Source: Vicugna pacos (taxonomy: Eukaryota > Chordata > Mammalia > Artiodactyla > Camelidae). From it: a stretch of 64,000 nucleotides of DNA. Position 1 is the first letter of the stretch. Each line of letters opens with the position of its first letter. The stretch is from the NCBI RefSeq assembly GCF_048564905.1, contig NC_132989.1, forward strand, positions 2,959,257 through 3,023,256, in the 5' to 3' direction. The notes below the pieces were generated by a model. That model saw only the letters and a list, made by a program, of their open reading frames with translations, did not search any database and was not told where the DNA came from. Positions 38,545 through 52,550 of this stretch are shown here, one piece after another. The translations under genes were made by a program, and so were the position numbers.

Positions 38545-41500
38545 AAGCAAAGGTGAGGAAAGTAACAAAATAATAAAGATGAGACAAAAATAACTAAAAT
38601 ACAGACTAGTAATCCTGTATAAAAGATCAAGGATGGCAAAAATTGTGTCTTTTAAAGATAAAAATTGAAAAATCTCTGGTTGAATCGTGCAAAAAAATAT
38701 AAGAAAGAGGATTCACATAAAAAAGCAGAGATTAAAGAAGAGATATTGCAACTGAAGTAACAGAAATTCAAATGATCAAAACAGACTACTATGAACAATT
38801 ATATGCCAACATATTGGAAAATCCAGAAAAGAATGGATAAATTCCTACAAAAATACAACCTACCAAGACTGAATCATGAAGAATTGGAAAATACGGACAA
38901 ATAATGAATAAAAAGACTGAGTCAGCAACCAAAACAACACAAAATAAAGCAAAAAAAGCCCACGAGCAGATGGCTTTATGGGTGAATTCTACAAGACATT
39001 TAAAGAAGAATTAATACCAATTCTCAAATTATTTGAAAAATGAAAGAAGGGAACACTTCCAAACTTATTTTGTGAGGCCAGCATTATCCTGATAGCAAAG
39101 CCAGATGAGGACAGTATAAGAAACAAAATTAGAATCAATATCTCAGATGAAGATACATACAAAAATCATCAAAAACATACAACAAAAAAATCTAACAGTA
39201 CATTAAAAGAATCATATGGCATTATCAAGTGGGATTAATTCCTGGGATACCGGGATAGTTCAACACATAAAAATCAATGTTTATTGATTTGCTACATCAC
39301 ACTAACAGAATGAAGGATAAAATCGTGATAATCTCAACAGGTACAGAAAAGTCACTTAACAAACTTCAACTGCTTTTCATGGTAAAAAATATATTCTAAG
39401 TATAGAAGGAAAGCAATGCAACAAAATAAAGACCATAACAATGCAACAGCTAACCTCATACTCAAAAAAAGCTTGAAGGCTTTTCTCTAAAATCAGGAAA
39501 GCCATAAGAATTTCGACTCTCACTAATGCTACTCAACATTGTACAGGAAGTCCCATGCAGAGAAATCAGTCATGAAAAATAAATGAAAGGCATTCAAATC
39601 AAAAAGGAAAAATAAAATTGTATCTTTTGGTAGATTACATAATCTTTTTATTGAAGTGTAGTGTATTTACAATATTATGTTAGTTTCAGGTGTACAGTAA
39701 AGTGACTTAGGTTTTGTCAGATTGTATATATATATATATATATGAGTGTGTGTATATATATGTATATATATGCCTGAAGACTCCTGCAAAAAAAGAGTAA
39801 TAGCCAATGAAAACAGTACAGTTTCTGAATAGAAAGTCAACGTACAAAATTTACTTGCATTTCTATATATTAACAATGAACTATCTAAAAATAAATTATC
39901 AAAACAATCTTATTTCCGTTGGAACTATATATGCATGCATGTATGTATGTATGTAGGTAGGTATGTATGTATGTACGTATGCCTCATCTTTGGGGTATGT
40001 GTGTATATATATCTCTCTCATGAATGAATTTGGTAAAGCTGTAGGATACAAAATTTATATACAGAAATTAGTTGCAGTTTTATACACTAATAATGAAGTA
40101 TCAGAAAAAGAAATTAAGAAAACAATCCCATTTACCATTCCAACAAAAATAATAACATATCTAGGTATAAGCTATATCCTAAAGAGTACTTGTCCTCCAA
40201 AAACTGTATGATGCTCAGGAAGGAAATTGAAAATGACATGAACAGCTGGAAAGTTATACCATGTTTTTGGACTGAAGAATCAATATTGTTAAAATGATGA
40301 TACTACCTCATGCAATGCACAGATGCTATGCAATCCACATCAAAATACTAATGGCATGATTCACAGAACTTGAACAGATAATTCTAAAGTTTGTATGGAA
40401 ACACAAAAGACTCCAAGTAGCCAAAACAAACTTGAGAAAGAACAAACCTGGAGAAATCATATTCCCTCCCTTTAGACTATACTACAAAGCTACAGTAATC
40501 AAAAAAGTATGGTACTGGTGCGAAACAGACACATATGTCCATGGAAGAGAATACAGAGTGTAGAAATAAACTCAGGGGTTTATGATCAATTAATCTATAA
40601 CAAAGGAGGGAAGAATATAAAATGGAGAAAATACAGTCACTTCAATGAGTGGTGCTGGGAATACTGTATAGCTACATACAACAGAATGAAATTAGAACAC
40701 TCTCTAACACCATATACAAAAATAAAATCAAAATCAGTTAAAGATCTAAATGTAAGACTGTGTACTCTAAAACTCCTAGAAGAAAACATAGGCAGAACAC
40801 TCTTTGACATACATCACGGCAATATTTTTTTGGCTCTGGCTCCTAAAGTAAAGGAAATAAAAATAAAAATAAACAAATGGAACTTAATTAGTCAAAAGCT
40901 GTTGCATAGCAAAGGAAATCATTGACAAAATGAAAAAATGACCTACTGAATGGGAGAAAATATTTCCAAATGACATGATCGATAAGGGATTACTATCCAA
41001 CATATATAGAGAGCTCATACAACTCAACATCAAAAAATGAACAACCTGATTTAAAAATGGGCAAACACATTGAATATACTCTTTTATCCCCAAAGAGGAC
41101 ATGCAGATGGCCCATTTCTAATCATCAGGGAAATGCAAATCAAAACCACAAGGGGATATCACCTCACACTTGTCAGAGGGCTATTATCAGAAAGAAAATG
41201 AGGGGTGGAGGGTGGGAAGGGATAGATGGGATTTCAAAATTGTTAAACAGATAAACAAGATTACACTGTATGGCACAGGGAAATATACACAAGATCTTAC
41301 AGTAGCTCACAGAGAAAACAATGTGACAATGAATATACCTATGTTCATGTATAACTGAAAAATTGTGCTCTACACTGGAATTTGACACAACACTGTAAAA
41401 TGATTTTGAATAAATAAAAAAATGTAAAAAAAAAAGACATTGAAACAACCTAAATGTCCATCAACAGATGGCTGGATAAAGAAGTTGTGATATACTCATA

Positions 41501-42042
41501 CAATGGAATACTACGCAGCCATAAAAAAGAATAAAATAATTCCATTTGTTGCAATATGGAGGGACCTGGAGATTGTTACATTAAGTGAAGTAAGCCAGAA
41601 AGAGCAAGACAAATACCATATGACATCACTTATATGTGAAATAAAAATATCACACAAATGAACTTATTTACTAAACAGAATCAGACTCATCAGACTCACA
41701 GACACAGAAAGCAAGCTTATGGGTACCAAAGTGGAAAGCAGATGAGGGAGGAACCAATTAGAAGTTTGGAATTAGCAGATACAAAATAATATATATAACA
41801 CATAAGCAACAGGGTGTTACGGTATGACACAGAGAACTATACTCACTATCCTGTAAATAAACCATAATGGGAAAGAATATGAAAAAGAATATGTATATAT
41901 ATATATGTAAAGCTGAATCACTTTGCTGTACACCAGAAACTTACACAATACTATAAATCAACTATAATTTAATTAAAATATTTTAAAAGAATAAAGATAT
42001 TACACAATTAATTTTCACCTCGAAGAACTAGAAAAAAAGAAA
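38545..42042 (+). repeat. Array unit 12
   Basis: Complete unit of 3498 bp; ORF2 fragment at 40509-40925 with the Asn-to-Tyr change of unit 7. It has the TTTTGTCAGATTG form but the ATGCTACTC and AAATCAGTC states, unlike units 7 and 8. TTGAATAAATAAA near 41407 is shared with units 13 and 17. Private: AAAGACTGAG near 38913, ATAACATATC near 40151, CTTTTATCCCC near 41081, GAAAATGAGG near 41193. Confidence 0.95.
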
Positions 42043-45000
42043 AACCAAAGGTGAGGAAAGTAACAAAATAATAAAGATGAGACAAAAATAACTAAAATAC
42101 AGACTAGTAATCCTGTACAAAAGATCAAGGATGGCAAAAATTGTGTCTTTTAAAGATAAAAATTGAAAAAATCTCTGGTTGAATCGTGCAAAAAAATATA
42201 AGAAAGAGGATTCACATAAAAAAGCAGAGATTAAAGAAGAGATATTGCAACTGAAGTAACAGAAATTCAAATGATCAAAACAGACTACTATGAACAATTA
42301 TATGCCAACATATTGGAAAATCCAGAAAAGAATGGATAAATTCCTACAAAAATACAACCTACCAAGACTGAATCATGAAGAATTGGAAAATACGGACAAA
42401 TAATGAATAAAAAAGATTGAGTCAGCAACCAAAACAAAACAAAATAAAGCAAAAAAAGCCCACGAGCAGATGGCTTTATGGGTGAATTCTACAAGACATT
42501 TAAAGAAGAATTAATACCAATTCTCAAATTATTTGAAAAATGAAAGAAGGGAACACTTCCAAACTTATTTTGTGAGGCCAGCATTATCCTGATAGCAAAG
42601 CCAGATGAGGACAGTATAAGAAACAAAATTAGAATCAATATCTCAGATGAAGATACATACAAAAATCATCAAAAACATACAACAAAAAAATCTAACAGTA
42701 CATTAAAAGAATCATATGGCATTATCAAGTGGGATTAATTCCTGGGATACCGGGATAGTTCAACACATAAAAATCAATGTTTATTGATTTGCTACATCAC
42801 GCTAACACAATGAAGGATAAAATCGTGATAATCTCAACAGGTACAGAAAAGTCACTTAACAAACTTCAACTGCTTTTCATGGTAAAAAATATATTCAAAG
42901 TATAGAAGGAAAGCAATGCAACAAACTAAAGACCATAACAATGAAACAGCTAACCTCATACTCAAAAAAAGCTTGAAGGCTTTTCTCTAAAATCAGGAAA
43001 GCCATAAGAATTTCGACTCTCACTAATGCTACTCAACATTTTACAGGAAGTCCCATGCAGAGAATTCAGTCATGAAAAATAAATGAAAGGCATTCAAATC
43101 AAAAAGGAAAAATAAAATTGTATCTTTTGGTAGATTACATAATCTTTTTATTGAAGTGTAGTGTATTTACAATATTATGTTAGTTTCAGGTGTACAGTAA
43201 AGTGACTTAGGTGTTTTCAGACAGTATGTATATATATATATATATGAGTGTGTGTATATATATGTATATATATGCCTGAAGACTCCTGCAAAAAAAGAGT
43301 AATAGCCAATGAAAACAGTACAGTTTCTGAATAGAAAGTCAACGTACAAAATTTACTTGCATTTCTATATATTAACAATGAACTATCTAAAAATAAATTA
43401 TCAAAACAATCTTATTTCCATTGGAACTATATATGCATGCATGTATGTATGTATGTAGGTAGGTATGTATGTATGTACGTATGCCTCATCTTTGGGGTAT
43501 GTGTGTATATATATCTCTCTCATGAATGAACTTGGTAAAGCTGTAGGATACAAAATTTATATACAGAAATTAGTTGCAGTTTTATACACTAATAATGAAG
43601 TATCAGAAAAAGAAATTAAGAAAACAATCCCATTTACCATTCCAACAAAAATAATAAAATATCTAGGTATAAGCTATATCCTAAAGAGTACTTGTCCTCC
43701 AAAAACTGTATGATGCTCAGGAAGGAAATTGAAAATGACATGAACAGCTGGAAAGTTATACCATGTTTTTGGACTGAAGAATCAATATTGTTAAAATGAT
43801 GATACTACCTCATGCAATGCACAGATGCTATGCAATCCACATCAAAATACTAATGGCATGATTCACAGAACTTGAACAGATAATTCTAAAGTTTGTATGG
43901 AAACACAAAAGACTCCAAGTAGCCAAAACAAACTTGAGAAAGAACAAACCTGGAGAAATCATATTCCCTCCCTTTAGACTATACTACAAAGCTACAGTAA
44001 TCAAAAAAGTATGGTACTGGTGCGAAACAGACACATATGTCCATGGAAGAGAATACAGAGTGTAGAAATAAACTCAGGGGTTTATGATCAATTAATCTAT
44101 AACAAAGGAGGGAAGAATATAAAATGGAGAAAATACAGTCACTTCAATGAGTGGTGCTGGGAAAACTGTATAGCTACATACAACAGAATGAAATTAGAAC
44201 ACTCTCTAACACCATATACAAAAATAAAATCAAAATCAGTTAAAGATCTAAATGTAAGACTGTGTACTCTAAAACTCCTAGAAGAAAACATAGGCAGAAC
44301 ACTCTTTGACATACATCACGGCAATATTTTTTTGGCTCTGGCTCCTAAAGTAAAGGAAATAAAAATAAAAATAAACAAATGGAACTTAATTAGTCAAAAG
44401 CTGTTGCATAGCAAAGGAAATCATTGACAAAATGAAAAAATGACCTACTGAATGGGAGAAAATATTTCCAAATGACATGATCGATAAGGGATTACTATCC
44501 AACATATATAGAGAGCTCATACAACTCAACATCAAAAAATGAACAACCTGATTTAAAAATGGGCAAACACATTGAATATACTCTTTTTTCCCCAAAGAGG
44601 ACATGCAGATGGCCCATTTCTAATCATCAGGGAAATGCAAATCAAAACCACAAGGGGATATCACCTCACACTTGTCAGAGGGCTATTATCAGAAAGAACA
44701 TGAGGGGTGGAGGGTGGGAAGGGATAGATGGGATTTCAAAATTGTTAAACAGATAAACAAGATTACACTGTATGGCACAGGGAAATATACACAAGACCTT
44801 ACAGTAGCTCACAGAGAAAACAATGTGACAATGAATATACCTATGTTCATGTATAACTGAAAAATTGTGCTCTACACTGGAATTTGACACAACACTGTAA
44901 AATGATTTTGAATAAATAAAAAAATGTAAAAAAAAAAGACATTGAAACAACCTAAATGTCCATCAACAGATGGCTGGATAAAGAAGTTGTGATATACTCA

Positions 45001-45545
45001 TACAATGGAATACTACGCAGCCATAAAAAAAGAATAAAATAATTCCATTTGTTGCAATATGGAGGGACCTGGAGATTGTTACATTAAGTGAAGTAAGCCA
45101 GAAAGAGCAAGACAAATACCATATGACATCACTTATATGTGAAATAAAAATATCACACAAATGAACTTATTTACTAAACAGAATCAGACTCATCAGACTC
45201 ACAGACACAGAAAGCAAGCTTATGGGTACCAAAGTGGAAAGCAGATGAGGGAGGAACCAATTAGAAGTTTGGAATTAGCAGATACAAAATAATATATATA
45301 ACACATAAGCAACAGGGTGTTACGGTATGACACAGAGAACTATACTCACTATCCTGTAAATAAACCATAATGGGAAAGAATATGAAAAAGAATATGTATA
45401 TATATATATGTAAAGCTGAATCACTTTGCTGTACACCAGAAACTTACACAATACTATAAATCAACTATAATTTAATTAAAATATTTTAAAAGAATAAAGA
45501 TATTACACAATTAATTTTCACCTCGAAGAACTAGAAAAAAAGAAA
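42043..45545 (+). repeat. Array unit 13
   Basis: Complete unit of 3503 bp; ORF2 fragment at 44011-44427. First unit beginning AACCAAAGG rather than AAGCAAAGG. CAATGAAACAG near 42940 and ACATTTTACAGG near 43036 are shared with unit 14 only, pointing to a pairwise duplication. TTGAATAAATAAA near 44909 is shared with units 12 and 17. Private: an extra A in TTGAAAAAATCTC near 42166 and AAGACCTTAC near 44794. Confidence 0.95.
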
Positions 45546-48500
45546 AACCAAAGGTGAGGAAAGTAACAAAATAATAAAGATGAGACAAAAATAACTAAAA
45601 TACAGACTAGTAATCCTGTACAAAAGATCAAGGATGGCAAAAATTGTGTCTTTTAAAGATAAAAATTGAAAAATCTCTGGTTGAATCGTGCAAAAAAATA
45701 TAAGAAAGAGGATTCACATAAAAAAGCAGAGATTAAAGAAGAGATATTGCAACTGAAGTAACAGAAATTCAAATGATCAAAACAGACTACTATGAACAAT
45801 TATATGCCAACATATTGGAAAATCCAGAAAAGAATGGATAAATTCCTACAAAAATACAACCTACCAAGACTGAATCATGAAGAATTGGAAAATACGGACA
45901 AATAATGAATAAAAAAGATTGAGTCAGCAACCAAAACAAAACAAAATAAAGCAAAAAAAGCCCACGAGCAGATGGCTTTATGGGTGAATTCTACAAGACA
46001 TTTAAAGAAGAATTAATACCAATTCTCAAATTATTTGAAAAATGAAAGAAGGGAACACTTCCAAACTTATTTTGTGAGGCCAGCATTATCCTGATAGCAA
46101 AGCCAGATGAGGACAGTATAAGAAACAAAATTATAATCAATATCTCAGATGAAGATACATACAAAAATCATCAAAAACATACAACAAAAAAATCTAACAG
46201 TACATTAAAAGAATCATATGGCATTATCAAGTGGGATTAATTCCTGGGATACCGGGATAGTTCAACACATAAAAATCAATGTTTATTGATTTGCTACATC
46301 ACGCTAACACAATAAAGGATAAAATCGTGATAATCTCAACAGGTACAGAAAAGTCACTTAACAAACTTCAACTGCTTTTCATGGTAAAAAATATATTCAA
46401 AGTATAGAAGGAAAGCAATGCAACAAACTAAAGACCATAACAATGAAACAGCTAACCTCATACTCAAAAAAAGCTTGAAGGCTTTTCTCTAAAATCAGGA
46501 AAGCCATAAGAATTTCGACTCTCACTAATGCTACTCAACATTTTACAGGAAGTCCCATGCAGAGAATTCAGTCATGAAAAATAAATGAAAGGCATTCAAA
46601 TCAAAAAGGAAAAATAAAATTGTATCTTTTGGTAGATTACATAATCTTTTTATTGAAGTGTAGTGTATTTACAATATTATGTTAGTTTCAGGTGTACAGT
46701 AAAGTGACTTAGGTGTTTTCAGACAGTATGTATATATATATATATATGAGTGTGTGTATATATATGTATACATATGCCTGAAGACTCCTGCAAAAAAAGA
46801 GTAATAGCCAATGAAAACAGTACAGTTTCTGAATAGAAAGTCAACGTACAAAATTTACTTGCATTTCTATATATTAACAATGAACTATCTAAAAATAAAT
46901 TATCAAAACAATCTTATTTCCGTTGGAACTATATATGCATGCATGTATGTATGTATGTAGGTAGGTATGTATGTATGTACGTATGCCTCATCTTTGGGGT
47001 ATGTGTGTATATATATCTCTCTCATGAATGAATTTGGTAAAGCTGTAGGATACAAAATTTATATACAGAAATTAGTTGCAGTTTTATACACTAATAATGA
47101 AGTATCAGAAAAAGAAATTAAGAAAACAATCCCATTTACCATTCCAACAAAAATAATAAAATATCTAGGTATAAGCTATATCCTAAAGAGTACTTGTCCT
47201 CCAAAAACTGTATGATGCTCAGGAAGGAAATTGAAAATGACATGAACAGCTGGAAAGTTATACCATGTTTTTGGACTGAAGAATCAATATTGTTAAAATG
47301 ATGATACTACCTCATGCAATGCACAGATGCTATGCAATCCACATCAAAATACTAATGGCATGATTCACAGAACTTGAACAGATAATTCTAAAGTTTGTAT
47401 GGAAACACAAAAGACTCCAAGTAGCCAAAACAAACTTGAGAAAGAACAAACCTGGAGAAATCATATTCCCTCCCTTTAGACTATACTACAAAGCTACAGT
47501 AATCAAAAAAGTATGGTACTGGTGCGAAACAGACACATATGTCCATGGAAGAGAATACAGAGTGTAGAAATAAACTCAGGGGTTTATGATCAATTAATCT
47601 ATAACAAAGGAGGGAAGAATATAAAATGGAGAAAATACAGTCACTTCAATGAGTGGTGCTGGGAAAACTGTATAGCTACATACAACAGAATGAAATTAGA
47701 ACACTCTCTAACACCATATACAAAAATAAAATCAAAATCAGTTAAAGATCTAAATGTAAGACTGTGTACTCTAAAACTCCTAGAAGAAAACATAGGCAGA
47801 ACACTCTTTGACATACATCACGGCAATATTTTTTTGGCTCTGGCTCCTAAAGTAAAGGAAATAAAAATAAAAATAAACAAATGGAACTTAATTAGTCAAA
47901 AGCTGTTGCATAGCAAAGGAAATCATTGACAAAATGAAAAAATGACCTACTGAATGGGAGAAAATATTCCCAAATGACATGATCGATAAGGGATTACTAT
48001 CCAACATATATAGAGAGCTCATACAACTCAACATCAAAAAATGAACAACCTGATTTAAAAATGGGCAAACATATTGAATATACTCTATTTACCCCAAAGA
48101 GGACATGCAGATGGCCCATTTCTAATCATCAGGGAAATGCAAATCAAAACCACAAGGGGATATCACCTCACACTTGTCAGAGGGCTATTATCAGAAAGAA
48201 CATGAGGGGTGGAGGGTGGGAAGGGATAGATGGGATTTCAAAATTGTTAAACAGATAAACAAGATTACACTGTATGGCACAGGGAAATATACACAAGATC
48301 TTACAGTAGCTCACAGAGAAAACAATGTGACAATGAATATACCTATGTTCATGTATAACTGAAAAATTGTGCTCTACACTGGAATTTGACACAACACTGT
48401 AAAATGATTTTGAATCAATAAAAAAATGTAAAAAAAAAAGACATTGAAACAAACTAAATGTACATCAACAGATGGCTGGATAAAGAAGTTGTGATATACT

Positions 48501-49052
48501 CATACAATGGAAAACTACGCAGCCATAAAAAAGAATAAAATAATTCCATTTGTTGCAATATGGATGGACCTGGAGATTGTTACATTAAGTGAAGTAAGCC
48601 AGAAAGAGCAAGACAAATACCATATGACATCACATATATGTGAAATAAAAATATCACACAAATGAACTTATTTACTAAACAGAATCAGACTCATCAGACT
48701 CACAGACACAGAAAGCAAGCTTATGGGTACCAAAGTGGAAAGCAGATGAGGGAGGAACCAATTAGAAGTTTGGAATTAGCAGATACAAAATACTATATAT
48801 AACAGATAAGCAACAGGGTGTTACGGTATGACACAGAGAACTATACTCTCTATCCTGTAAATAAACCATAATGGGAAAGAATATGAAAAAGAATATGTAT
48901 ATATATATATATATATGTAAAGCTGAATCACTTTGCTGTACACCAGAAACTTACACAATACTATAAATCAACTATAATTTAATTAAAATATTTTAAAAGA
49001 ATAAAGATATTACACAATTAATTTTCACCTCGAAGAACTAGAAAAAAAGAAA
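45546..49052 (+). repeat. Array unit 14
   Basis: Complete unit of 3507 bp; ORF2 fragment at 47513-47929. The head follows unit 13, then CACAATAAAGG as in units 9-11 and 18-19. The 3' half is among the most altered in the array: CTCTATTTACCCC near 48085, AAACTAAATGTACATC near 48450, GAAAACTACG near 48510, CACATATATG near 48632, ACTCTCTATCC near 48845, and a lengthened second TA tract near 48898-48916. TATTCCCAAATG near 47966 is shared only with unit 6. Confidence 0.95.
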
Positions 49053-52000
49053 AAGCAAAGGTGAGGAAAGTAACAAAATAATAAAGATGAGACAAAAATA
49101 ACTAAAATACAGACTAGTAATCCTGTATAAAAGATCAAGGATGGCAAAAATTATGTCTTTTAAAGATAGAAATTGAAAAATCTCTGGTTGAATCGTGCAA
49201 AAAAAATAAGAAAGAGGATTCACATAAAAAAGCAGAGATTAAAGAAGAGATATTGCAACTGAAGTAACAGAAATTCAAATGATCAAAACAGACTACTATG
49301 AACAATTATATGCCAACATATTGGAAAATCCAGAAAAGAATGGATAAATTCCTACAAAAATACAACCTACCAAGACTGAATCATGAAGAATTGGAAAATA
49401 CGGACAAATAATGAATAAAAAGATTGAGTCAGCAACCAAAACAAAACAAAATAAAGCAAAAAAAGCCCACGAGCAGATGGCTTTATGGGTGAATTCTACA
49501 AGACATTTAAAGAAGAATTAATACCAATTCTCAAATTATTTGAAAAATGAAAGAAGGGAACACTTCCAAACTTATTTTGTGAGGCCAGCATTATCCTGAT
49601 AGCAAAGCCAGATGAGGACAGTATAAGAAACAAAATTAGAATCAATATCTCAGATGAAGATACATACAAAAATCATCAAAAACATACAACAAAAAAATCT
49701 AACAGTACATTAAAAGAATCATATGGCATTATCAAGTGGGATTAATTCCTGGGATACCGGGATAGTTCAACACATAAAAATCAATGTTTATTGATTTGCT
49801 ACATCACACTAACAGAATGAAGGATAAAATCGTGATAATCTCAACAGGTACAGAAAAGTCACTTAACAAACTTCAACTGCTTTTCATGGTAAAAAATATA
49901 TTCTAAGTATACAAGGAAAGCAATGCAACAAAATAAAGACCATAACAATGCAACAGCTAACTTCATACTCAAAAAAAGCTTGAAGGCTTTTCTCTAAAAT
50001 CAGGAAAGCCATAAGAATTTCGACTCTCACTAATTCTACTCAACATTTAACAGGAAGTCCCATGCAGAGAAATCAGTCATGAAAAATAAATGAAAGGCAT
50101 TCAAATCAAAAAGGAAAAATAAAATTGTATCTTTTGGTAGATTACATAATCTTTTTATTGAAGTGTAGTGTATTTACAATATTATGTTAGTTTCAGGTGT
50201 ACAGTAAAGTGACTTAGGTTTTGTCAGATTGTATATATATATATATATATGAGTGTGTGTATATATATGTATATATATGCCTGAAGACTCCTGCAAAAAA
50301 AGAGTAATAGCCAATGAAAACAGTACAGTTTCTGAATATAAAGTCAACGTACAAAATTTACTTGCATTTCTATATATTAACAATGAACTATCTAAAAATA
50401 AATTATCAAAACAATCTTATTTCCGTTGGAACTATATATGCATGCATGTATGTATGTATGTAGGTAGGTATGTATGTATGTACGTATGCCTCATCTTTGG
50501 GGTATGTGTGTATATATATCTCTCTCATGAATGAATTTGGTAAAGCTGTAGGATACAAAATTTATATACAGAAATTAGTTGCAGTTTTATACACTAATAA
50601 TGAAGTATCAGAAAAAGAAATTAAGAAAACAATCCCATTTACCATTCCAACAAAAATAATAAAATATCTAGGTATAAGCTATATCCTAAAGAGTACTTGT
50701 CCTCCAAAAACTGTATGATGCTCAGGAAGGAAATTGAAAATGACATGAACAGCTGGAAAGTTATACCATGTTTTTGGACTGAAGAATCAATATTGTTAAA
50801 ATGATGATACTACCTCATGCAATGCACAGATGCTATGCAATCCACATCAAAATACTAATGGCATGATTCACAGAACTTGTACAGATAATTCTAAAGTTTG
50901 TATGGAAACACAAAAGACTCCAAGTAGCCAAAACAAACTTGAGAAAGAACAAACCTGGAGAAATCATATTCCCTCCCTTTAGACTATACTACAAAGCTAC
51001 AGTAATCAAAAAAGTATGGTACTGGTGCGAAACAGACACATATGTCCATGGAAGAGAATACAGAGTGTAGAAATAAACTCAGGGGTTTATGATCAATTAA
51101 TCTATAACAAAGGAGGGAAGAATATAAAATGGAGAAAATACAGTCACTTCAATGAGTGGTGCTGGGAAAACTGTATAGCTACATACAACAGAATGAAATT
51201 AGAACACTCTCTAACACCATATACAAAAATAAAATCAAAATCAGTTAAAGATCTAAATGTAAGACTGTGTACTCTAAAACTCCTAGAAGAAAACATAGGC
51301 AGAACACTCTTTGACATACATCACGGCAATATTTTTTTGGCTCTGGCTCCTAAAGTAAAGGAAATAAAAATAAAAATAAACAAATGGAACTTAATTAGTC
51401 AAAAGCTGTTGCATAACAAAGGAAATCATTGACAAAATGAAAAAATGACCTACTGAATGGGAGAAAATATTTCCAAATGACATGATTGATAAGGGATTAC
51501 TATCCAACATATATAGAGAGCTCATACAACTCAACATCAAAAAATGAACAACCTGATTTAAAAATGGGCAAACACATTGAATATACTCTTTTTTCCCCAA
51601 AGAGGACATGCAGATGGCCCATTTCTAATCATCAGGGAAATGCAAATCAAAACCACAAGGGGATATCACCTCACACTTGTCAGAGGGCTATTATCAGAAA
51701 GAACATGAGGGGTGGAGGGTGGGAAGGGATAGATGGGATTTCAAAATTGTTAAACAGATAAACAAGATTACACTGTATGGCACAGGGAAATATACACAAG
51801 ATCTTACAGTAGCTCACAGAGTAAAAAATGTGACAATGAATATACCTATGTTCATGTATAACTGAAAAATTGTGCTCTACACTGGAATTTGACACAACAC
51901 TGTAAAATGATTTTGAATCAATAAAAAAATGTAAAAAAAAAAAGACATTGAAACAACCTAAATGTCCATCAACAGATGGCTGGATAAAGAAGTTGTGATA

Positions 52001-52550
52001 TACTCATACAATGGAAAACTACGCAGCCATAAAAAAGAATAAAATAATTCCATTTGTTGCAATATGGATGGACCTGGAGATTGTTACATTAAGTGAAGTA
52101 AGCCAGAAAGAGCAAGACAAATACCATATGACATCACTTATATGTGAAATAAAAATATCACACAAATGAACTTATTTACTAAACAGAATCAGACTCATCA
52201 GACTCACAGACACAGAAAGCAAGCTTATGGGTACCAAAGTGGAAAGCAGATGAGGGAGGAACCAATAAGATGTTTGGAATTAGCAGATACAAAATACTAA
52301 ATATAACAGATAAGCAACAGGGTGTTACGGTATGACACAGAGAACTATACTCACTATCCTGTAAATAAACCATAATGGGAAAGAATATGAAAAAGAATAT
52401 GTATATATATATATGTAAAGCTGAATCACTTTGCTGTACACCAGAAACTTACACAATACTATAAATCAACTATAATTTAATTAAAATATTTTAAAAGAAT
52501 AAAGATATTACACAATTAATTTTCACCTCGAAGAACTAGAAAAAAAGAAA
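49053..52550 (+). repeat. Array unit 15 (near relative of unit 7)
   Basis: Complete unit of 3498 bp; ORF2 fragment at 51016-51432. Shares the 3' mark set of unit 7: CATAACAAAG near 51412, AGTAAAAAATG near 51821, AATAAGATGTTTGG near 52264 and ACTAAATATAAC near 52295. A 93-codon frame is open at 50253-50534. Private: ATACAAGG near 49908, TAACTTCATAC near 49968, CATTTAACAGG near 50045, GATTGATAAGG near 51484. Confidence 0.95.
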
